Part shown: positions 58,077-64,000 of the stretch, piece by piece
Numbering within the stretch: position 1 is the first letter of the stretch
Layout: each line of letters opens with the position of its first letter
NCBI RefSeq assembly: GCF_020531985.1
Contig: NZ_JAJAVQ010000001.1
Location: 1 to 64,000, forward strand
Length of the DNA stretch: 64,000 nucleotides
Source of the DNA: Rheinheimera aquimaris
GTDB lineage: Bacteria > Pseudomonadota > Gammaproteobacteria > Enterobacterales > Alteromonadaceae
Direction of reading: 5' to 3'
Notes under the pieces: generated by a model
Databases searched by the model: none
What the model saw: the letters and a program-made list of their open reading frames with translations, nothing else
Told to the model about the DNA's origin: nothing
Translations under genes and position numbers: made by a program

Positions 58077-59630
58077 ATGGCAGACGCGGTAAAATTTGTA
58101 TCAGCAGATGTTTTTACGCAAACAGCAGCGTCGGATCAGCATGAAAGTGCGTTTACTCAACCGGTCTATACGCGGTTAGAGCGTAGTGGTGTGCTGGCAC
58201 GTTTTTTACGAGAGACTGACCCGCTGACTGCCATTTTATATTGGCTGGAGCATGTAGCCGGCATCAGAGCAAGCGGAACTCAAGCCGTTAGTGCAATGCT
58301 GTGCCGTGCCATTGCAGATATTGACCGGCTAATTAACCTTCAGCTTAACGATATTATCCATCACGCCCAGCTGCAACAGCTTGAAGCGAGCTGGCGCGGG
58401 GTGCTCTATCTGACAGAGCAGACTGAACGGCACGATCGGGAGCAAAAAATCAAAGTAAAACTGCTGTCGTTGTCCTGGCTGGAACTGAGTAAAGATATCA
58501 CCCGGGCAATTGACTTTGATCAGAGCGATTTTTTTAAGCTGATATACGACAACGAGTTTGATATGCCGGGCGGCGAGCCGTTTGGGGTATTGATTGGTGA
58601 CTACCAGATAAGCCATCAGATCCGCCCGGGGCAACTGGTAAATGATCTTGATACGCTAAAAGAAGTCGCCAGAACGGCAGCTGCTGCCTTTGCACCTTTT
58701 ATCTGTTCGGCACATCCGTCATTGTTTGGTGTTGACCATTTTTCTGAGCTGGGTCTGGTTGCTGACATCGGTAGTCAGTTTAAGCAGCCAGAGTATGTTA
58801 AGTGGCGTGCGCTGCGTGCCATGGAAGATGCCCGTTTTCTCGGGGTTGTTCTGCCGCAAATCTTAATGCGCAGTCCTTATAAGGATGATGGTTCCCGTAG
58901 TGAGAGTTTTGTCTTCAAAGAGGCGCTTGCGCATGCTGAAAACGATTATCTGTGGGGTAATGCGGCTTTTGCTTTTGCTGCTGTGCTGGTACGCGCTTAT
59001 AGCGAGTCAGGCTGGTTTGCGCAGATCCGCGGCATGAAAGCCGGGCAGCATAATTTCGGTTTGGTCAGTGATTTACCGGTTAGCCGCTATGAAACGGAAA
59101 AATACCAGCCAAACAATAAGCCTTCGGTAAACCTGCTGGTTGGGCATCGTTTTGAAGCCGAACTGTCAGATAACGGCTTTGTTCCCTTGTCGGTAGTGCC
59201 ATACAGTGATCATTTTGCTTTTTATAACAATGCGTCTGTGCAACAGGCTAAAAGTTATGACGATAAGCTGTCCACTGTTAATGCGCGCCTGTCGGCTATG
59301 CTGCAGTACATTCTGTGTGTAGCACGTTTTGCACATTATATTAAGGTGATTGGCCGCGACAAGGTTGGCGGCTATCACTCTGCTGAGCAGTGTGAGCAGG
59401 AGTTACAGCGCTGGCTGCACAACTACACTACAGCGTCTTCAGATGCATCCAGCGATGTCAGAGCAAGGCATCCGCTGCGCGAGGCGCGTATTCAGGTTCG
59501 GGAAAAACGCGGCGAACCTGGCCGATATTATTCCATTATTCAGCTGCAACCACATTTTCAGTTAGATCAGATGATTACCACTGTAAAACTGGTTGCGGAG
59601 CTTTCTCCCAAACAAGCTGCTACGGCATGA
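58077..59630 (+). CDS. Second TssC-family sheath paralogue (ImpD-like)
   Basis: 517 residues, full-length TssC family. It keeps LEASWRGVLYLTEQ, AIDFDQSDFFKLIYDNEF, GGEPFGVLIGDYQI, WGNAAFAFA and the C-terminal REKRGEPGRYYSIIQLQPH. The N-terminal ~60 residues (ADAVKFVSADVF..., ERSGVLARFLRETD) differ from the first copy. It resembles the second TssC protein (ImpD) of imp-type loci. It lies between tssC and tagJ, where HSI-I clusters carry hcp. Overlaps tagJ by four bases. Role: minor sheath or baseplate-end component, by inference. Confidence 0.88.
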   Translation: MADAVKFVSADVFTQTAASDQHESAFTQPVYTRLERSGVLARFLRETDPLTAILYWLEHVAGIRASGTQAVSAMLCRAIADIDRLINLQLNDIIHHAQLQQLEASWRGVLYLTEQTERHDREQKIKVKLLSLSWLELSKDITRAIDFDQSDFFKLIYDNEFDMPGGEPFGVLIGDYQISHQIRPGQLVNDLDTLKEVARTAAAAFAPFICSAHPSLFGVDHFSELGLVADIGSQFKQPEYVKWRALRAMEDARFLGVVLPQILMRSPYKDDGSRSESFVFKEALAHAENDYLWGNAAFAFAAVLVRAYSESGWFAQIRGMKAGQHNFGLVSDLPVSRYETEKYQPNNKPSVNLLVGHRFEAELSDNGFVPLSVVPYSDHFAFYNNASVQQAKSYDDKLSTVNARLSAMLQYILCVARFAHYIKVIGRDKVGGYHSAEQCEQELQRWLHNYTTASSDASSDVRARHPLREARIQVREKRGEPGRYYSIIQLQPHFQLDQMITTVKLVAELSPKQAATA

Positions 59631-60439
59631 GGTTCACAGTGAAACAATTACAGGCATTGATTAAGCAAGGCGAACTGATAAGCGCCACCGAATTGGCAAT
59701 AGCTGCGCTTACAGACGATCCGGCAAATGCTGACGTACGTGCAACTTATATCGAGTTGTTATGTGTGCAGGGTGCGTTGGAAAAAGCCGATCAGCAACTG
59801 GATATGATGGTGCGCCAGCATCCGGATTTTCTGGTTGGGGCTGTCAATTTAAGGCAGCTAATCCGGGCGGCTTCTGCGCGGCAGGATTTTTATCAGGCAG
59901 GCATGACTGCCACCTTGTTCAGCGAGCCGGACGCCATGTTTGAGTCACTGCTAAAGCTGAGGCTGGCGTTAAAAGAGCAAGATTTAGCCCAGGCGGTGCA
60001 CTTTGCCTCTGAGCTTGAAGCGTTACGCCCGGAAACCGGGTTTGACGTCAACGGTGACACAGTGTCGCAGCTGCGTGATCTTGATGACAGTCTGGGCGGT
60101 TATCTGGAACTGTTTGGCACAGACGGCAAGTTCTATCTGGCCAAGTTCAGTGAGATTGACAGTTTGCAACTTAAGAAGCCGGAATCACTGTTGGACACCG
60201 TATGGCGGCGAGCCGAGATCGTGCTTACAGATGGCCCATCGGGAGAGGTGTTCATCCCCATGACCTACAACGATAGTATCAAGGTATCTGAGCGCCTGGG
60301 CAAAGATACGTCCTGGCAACAGATGCATGAACATCTGGTAACGGGTGTTGGGCAGAAAATGTTGCTGGCAGGGGATGAGGCCATAGCGTTGTCAGATGTA
60401 CAGCTACTGTCCTTAGCACACAGTGCTGAACTGGCCTGA
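59627..60439 (+). CDS. tagJ: T6SS accessory protein TagJ (ImpE)
   Basis: 270 residues of the ImpE/TagJ family. A TPR-like helical N terminus (about 1-130, LIKQGELISATELAIAALTDDP) is followed by the SciE-type domain (GYLELFGTDGKFYLAKFSEID, IFIPMTYNDS-like VFIPMTYNDSIKVSE). In P. aeruginosa TagJ binds TssB and modulates sheath recycling by ClpV. ATG overlaps the stop of the second TssC gene. Confidence 0.92.
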   Translation: MRFTVKQLQALIKQGELISATELAIAALTDDPANADVRATYIELLCVQGALEKADQQLDMMVRQHPDFLVGAVNLRQLIRAASARQDFYQAGMTATLFSEPDAMFESLLKLRLALKEQDLAQAVHFASELEALRPETGFDVNGDTVSQLRDLDDSLGGYLELFGTDGKFYLAKFSEIDSLQLKKPESLLDTVWRRAEIVLTDGPSGEVFIPMTYNDSIKVSERLGKDTSWQQMHEHLVTGVGQKMLLAGDEAIALSDVQLLSLAHSAELA

Positions 60440-60459
60440 GTTGTCAGGGAGTTTTAGCA

Positions 60460-60951
60460 GTGAAACTGCATTACAAACAGCCGTTACAGCAATCACTGCT
60501 GGACAAGCTGATCGATGATACCCCCGGGCATAAAGATACCGGACGAAGTCGCAGAGGCTTTGATCTTAAAGCACTGCGACAAAGTGTGCGTCGTGATTTG
60601 GAAAACTTGCTTAATAGCCGTGTGCAATGGCATACATGGCCGCAAAGCTACCGCGAGTTACCCCAGAGTCTGCTGAATTATGGGTTGCCTGACTTTTCCG
60701 TCATGGTGGTCGATTCAGATGAGGGGCGTTTGCAGCTTTGTCGCGCAGTTGAGCAGACTATCCGCAGGTTTGAACCAAGGTTTGTAGATGTTGAGGTAAC
60801 TGTGCCAGAGCAGGAGCACGGCATGGAAAGGGTGCTCAGGCTACGGATCCAGGCGCTGTTGTATGCTGATCCTGAACCAGAGCACATCATGTTTGATTCA
60901 GAAGTTGAACCTGTCCATCTGGGCCTCACCATCAGGGATTATCTGGCATGA
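60460..60951 (+). CDS. tssE: T6SS baseplate protein TssE
   Basis: 163 residues, gp25/GPW family wedge protein. Blocks: QSLLDKLIDD, LRQSVRRDLENLLNSR (with the EFLL-like switch region reading ENLLNSR), YGLPDFS and RRFEPRFVDVEV. GTG 60460 start with AGGGAG eight bases upstream. Overlaps tssF (ATGA). Confidence 0.94.
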   Translation: MKLHYKQPLQQSLLDKLIDDTPGHKDTGRSRRGFDLKALRQSVRRDLENLLNSRVQWHTWPQSYRELPQSLLNYGLPDFSVMVVDSDEGRLQLCRAVEQTIRRFEPRFVDVEVTVPEQEHGMERVLRLRIQALLYADPEPEHIMFDSEVEPVHLGLTIRDYLA

Positions 60952-62780
60952 ATGATGATTTACTGAAGTATTACAATCGCGAGCTGACTTATGTGCGACG
61001 GATGGGGGCTGAGTTTGCCGAACAATATCCTAAAATTGCCGGCCGTTTGCGTCTTAGTGAAGAAAATGTTGAAGATCCGCATGTTTCAAGGCTAATAGAA
61101 GGTTTTGCTCTGCTCACCGCACAGATCAGACAGAAACTGGACGATAGTTTTCCGGAGCTGACTGATGCATTGCTCGGCCAGTTGTACCCGGATTATCAGG
61201 CGCCAATTCCTTCAACGTCTGTGCTGAAACTGACCAGCCAGAACCTGTCTAATTCAGGCATAGTCGTCAAGCGTGGCACTGAGTTCGAAACCCGTACTGA
61301 CGGCCTGAAACCCTGCACCTTTCAGGCTTGCTATGATACCGATGTCTGGCCGTTGGAGGTCAGTGCTGCTGAATTTAAAAATGCACCGTTTCATGCACCT
61401 AAACCTCCCGTGCAACAAAGTGCTAAAGCACTGCTGAAGTTAAATCTGTCCTGCGAGTTTGAAAAAACGGCGTTGCATGAGCTTGAGGTGACATCATTGC
61501 GCTTCTATCTGAACGGACAGCGCCACCATGTTTATCGTCTTTATGAGTTATTGTTAAGTAAGTTGTTGGTCGTTGGTTTTGCGCCAGCGGGACAACCTGA
61601 TGCCATGGTGTTTATTTCTGCTCAGCAACTTAAAGCTGTTGGTTTTTCAGATGAACACCAGGTGGTGCCTTATAGCCAGCGTAGTTTTGCCGGGTATCGC
61701 TTGCTGATAGAGCAATTTTTATGCCCTGAGAAATTTTTGTTTGTTGAATTGACGGATTTAAACCCGGATTGGCCGGGTATTGTTAACGAGCTTGAATTGT
61801 ATTTCTATCTCGCCGATGGGGCAGAAGAGCTGGAGCGCCATATTACAGCCGATAGCATGCTGCTTGGCTGTACGCCGGTGATCAATTTGTTTAGCCAGAA
61901 GCTTGAGCCCGTCAATCTTGACAGCTCTCAGTACGAGTACCGTCTGGTCCCCAGGTATACCGACGCAGATGTTTGCGAAGTGGTCAGGATAGAGCAGGTG
62001 CAGGCGTTTGACCCTTTTGGCAATGAGGTGACGTTAAATCCTTACTACAGCCAGGGGCATCCGGATTATTTGCAGCAGCAGGATTTGTTCTGGCACAGCC
62101 GGCGTGAGTTTGCTGATTGGGCCGGCGGTTATTCTGAAGCCGGTACAGAAATGTATTTGTCGGTGATTGACCGCAAGTTTCAAGGCGTTAATGCCTCTGA
62201 GAGCGCCAAAGACTGGGTGGTGCAGGTGCAGGCACTTTGCAGTAACCGGAATTTACCGGCTTATTTGCCATTTGGTGGTGGCGAACCACGGTTTCTGATC
62301 CGTAAACATGCTGATGTGATCAAAGAGGTTCGTTGTCTGATGGCGCCAACAGCCAGTGTCAGACCGGCCCTGCAGGAAGCCAGCCGCTGGCAGTTGGTAA
62401 ATCATCTGACACTTAACCACTTTACCGGCAGCGACGCGCTGCACCGGCTCAAGGAAACACTTCAGTTGTATGATTTTCGCTGCACGCCGGAGTCCAAGGC
62501 TATCATCGATGGCATATGTGCTCTGCGCATTACCTCGGGCAGCGCCAGGGTGGTGCAACAAGGTAAAGTGGCAGTGTGCAGTGGCAGTGAGATCCTGCTT
62601 GAGTTCACACAATCGTCGTATGCCGGCAGCGGTATATACTTTTTTGCCAACATTCTGGACGTATTTTTTTCTCAGTACGCCACAGTAAACAGCTACACCC
62701 GTCTTAGTGTGAAGCTAAAAGAACATGAACAGCTTTACCATCGCTGGCCGGCACGTTGCGGCAGTAAGGTGCTGTTATGA
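60948..62780 (+). CDS. tssF: T6SS baseplate protein TssF
   Basis: 610 residues, normal for TssF/VasA. The N terminus YYNRELTYVRRMGAEFA and RLIEGFALLTAQIRQKLDD are family signatures. Forms the wedge with TssG. Overlaps tssG by four bases. Confidence 0.95.
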   Translation: MNDDLLKYYNRELTYVRRMGAEFAEQYPKIAGRLRLSEENVEDPHVSRLIEGFALLTAQIRQKLDDSFPELTDALLGQLYPDYQAPIPSTSVLKLTSQNLSNSGIVVKRGTEFETRTDGLKPCTFQACYDTDVWPLEVSAAEFKNAPFHAPKPPVQQSAKALLKLNLSCEFEKTALHELEVTSLRFYLNGQRHHVYRLYELLLSKLLVVGFAPAGQPDAMVFISAQQLKAVGFSDEHQVVPYSQRSFAGYRLLIEQFLCPEKFLFVELTDLNPDWPGIVNELELYFYLADGAEELERHITADSMLLGCTPVINLFSQKLEPVNLDSSQYEYRLVPRYTDADVCEVVRIEQVQAFDPFGNEVTLNPYYSQGHPDYLQQQDLFWHSRREFADWAGGYSEAGTEMYLSVIDRKFQGVNASESAKDWVVQVQALCSNRNLPAYLPFGGGEPRFLIRKHADVIKEVRCLMAPTASVRPALQEASRWQLVNHLTLNHFTGSDALHRLKETLQLYDFRCTPESKAIIDGICALRITSGSARVVQQGKVAVCSGSEILLEFTQSSYAGSGIYFFANILDVFFSQYATVNSYTRLSVKLKEHEQLYHRWPARCGSKVLL

Positions 62781-63775
62781 CGGTACAAGAGCTAAAGCAG
62801 GACCCATCAGGCTTTGATTTCTATCAGGCGGTGTACACGCTGGAGCGTCAGCTTAGTCATCAACAGAAACGCTGGCAGGGAGTTGGCCGGGATGGATTCC
62901 CACAACGGGAGCTGGTTCGTTTTAAAAGCGTGCAACATTTAGGATTTCCCGGACAGCCGGTAACAAAAGTGCAAAGCCGCGAAACGCAGCAAAGTGAAAC
63001 GGGCTGCGAAGCGGTAGATATGCAAGTCAGTTTTATGGGGCTTACCGGCCCAAGTGGTGTGATGCCGCAGCATTATACCGAAATGGTGTTACAGCGTTTG
63101 AAGCAGCGCGATAAGACCATGCGTGATTTCTTCGACATCTTTAATCACCGGCTTATTTCCCTGTATTACCGGGCATGGGAGAAATATCGCTTTGCCTGTC
63201 AATACGAAATGGCAGGCTCAGAGCATGACAGCTTCAGTGCGGTACTGAAAAACCTGTCGGGCGCACAGAGTACACTGGGTCTGTATTACGCCGGGGCTTT
63301 TGCTCAGCACAACCGCAGTGCCCAGCAGCTGAGCCAAATTCTCACTGAGCTACTTGGCACCACTGTCGAGCTCAATCCGTTGCAAGGGCGCTGGCTAACG
63401 TTAGAAGCAACTGAACAAAGCAGACTGGCGATGAAATTTCTACCTCAGGGCCAGCATGCAACACTCGGATGCTCTGCGATGCTGGGCAGTAAAGTGTGGG
63501 ATGTCAGCGGCGCGATTGAACTGCTGATTAAGGTACCCGCCGGCCGGGCAGAGTCCTTGCTGCCCGGAAGTTATCAGCACCATTTAATCAGCCATGTACT
63601 GGCAGATTTTCTGCCTTCAGCACTTAGAGTACGTATCACCTTGTTGGGCAGACACTGTGATTTCCCTCGGGCTCAAGTGGGTAAATCCTGTCTTGGCCAG
63701 AGCGGCAGTCTGGCAGTCAGAAAAGTAATCGAACATCAAGATACCCGGCTTAGCTACCAGCTGGCCCGGGCTTAG
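62777..63775 (+). CDS. tssG: T6SS baseplate protein TssG
   Basis: 332 residues, VasB/ImpH family. Blocks: FDFYQAVYTLER, VRFKSVQHLGFPGQPV, MGLTGPSGVMPQHYTE and FFDIFNHRLISLYYRAWEKY. Partner of TssF in the wedge. Ends about 20 bases before clpV. Confidence 0.95.
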   Translation: MTVQELKQDPSGFDFYQAVYTLERQLSHQQKRWQGVGRDGFPQRELVRFKSVQHLGFPGQPVTKVQSRETQQSETGCEAVDMQVSFMGLTGPSGVMPQHYTEMVLQRLKQRDKTMRDFFDIFNHRLISLYYRAWEKYRFACQYEMAGSEHDSFSAVLKNLSGAQSTLGLYYAGAFAQHNRSAQQLSQILTELLGTTVELNPLQGRWLTLEATEQSRLAMKFLPQGQHATLGCSAMLGSKVWDVSGAIELLIKVPAGRAESLLPGSYQHHLISHVLADFLPSALRVRITLLGRHCDFPRAQVGKSCLGQSGSLAVRKVIEHQDTRLSYQLARA

Positions 63776-63795
63776 TTAATGCACAGGAAGCAATT

Positions 63796-64000
63796 ATGTC
63801 TACTACCACATTAAAAAGTCTGGTTGAGAAACTAAACCCGGCTAGTCGCCAGTCTCTGGAAGCGGCAACGGCGCGATGCCAGTCACGCAGCCACTACAGT
63901 GTTGAAATTGAGCATTGGTTAGACGCCATGCTAGAACAGGATGATGGTGATATTCCGATGCTGTTACGCAGTTTTGATATTAACCCCGATAGTGTCAAGC
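63796..64000 (+). CDS. clpV: T6SS sheath-recycling ATPase ClpV (5' end only)
   Basis: The first 68 codons are visible. MSTTTLKSLVEKLNPASRQS and EIEHWLDAMLEQDD are typical of the ClpV N domain, which binds the contracted TssB-TssC sheath so that it can be unfolded. AGGAAG precedes the ATG. The AAA+ domains lie beyond the window. Confidence 0.9.
   Translation, partial: MSTTTLKSLVEKLNPASRQSLEAATARCQSRSHYSVEIEHWLDAMLEQDDGDIPMLLRSFDINPDSVK

Noticed and set aside
58077-59630. Second tssC as a pseudogene or transposed copy
   Set aside because: The frame is intact over its whole length, overlaps tagJ in coupled fashion, and there are no repeats or target-site duplications at its ends.

Overview
This is a chromosomal window from a Gammaproteobacterium, probably of the Alteromonadales/Chromatiaceae type; a Rheinheimera-like genome is my best guess. 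That rests on gene content (RlmI, SbcB, HrpA with a DUF3418 tail, YaeQ, YceI, a long MetG with a C-terminal tRNA-binding domain, a fused ThiD-ThiE) and on good Shine-Dalgarno sites with several TTG/GTG starts. No rRNA or tRNA genes, IS elements, phage genes or CRISPR arrays were seen. Genes are dense and base composition is even, with AT-rich patches only at a few intergenic regions.

Layout: (1) 1-5.7 kb: a minus-strand thiamin operon thiC-thiDE-thiS-thiG-thiH behind a TPP riboswitch whose expression platform can be read in the sequence. thiF is absent. (2) 5.8-10.1 kb, minus: exonuclease I, a possible small acidic ORF, and a CBS-PAS-GGDEF-EAL c-di-GMP protein. (3) 10.2-15.6 kb: a LysR regulator divergent from a compact operon of glutaryl-CoA dehydrogenase, a fused E1 2-oxoacid dehydrogenase and an atypical acyltransferase. 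This looks like a 2-oxoadipate/glutaryl-CoA catabolic module with an unexplained third gene. (4) 15.6-38.8 kb: mostly household genes (transglutaminase-like/TPR lipoprotein, isoaspartyl peptidase, CBS protein, HrpA, PilZ, YceI, RlmI, quinone oxidoreductase, a degenerate HD-GYP-like protein, an MFS transporter, MetG, Mrp/ApbC, Dcd, a DMT transporter, a GST, YaeQ, an MgtC/DUF4010 protein, MipA/OmpV and a PHB-depolymerase-like esterase). (5) 39.5-43.0 kb: a cobalamin riboswitch followed by a tightly packed B12 uptake and adenosylation operon (btuD-btuC-cobO-btuF).

(6) 43.0 kb to the right edge: a type VI secretion locus. A PpkA-type kinase is transcribed leftward. Divergent from it run tagH(fha)-tssJ-tssK-tssL(OmpA)-tssM-tagF-pppA, then after an AT-rich gap tssA-tssB-tssC-tssC2-tagJ-tssE-tssF-tssG-clpV (clpV cut by the edge). 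Kinase, phosphatase, FHA protein and TagF form the full threonine-phosphorylation control circuit known from HSI-I type systems. Two full-length TssC sheath paralogues lie in tandem, the second where the HSI-I locus carries hcp; no hcp or vgrG is present in the window. A 13-bp stem-loop separates the two tssC genes.
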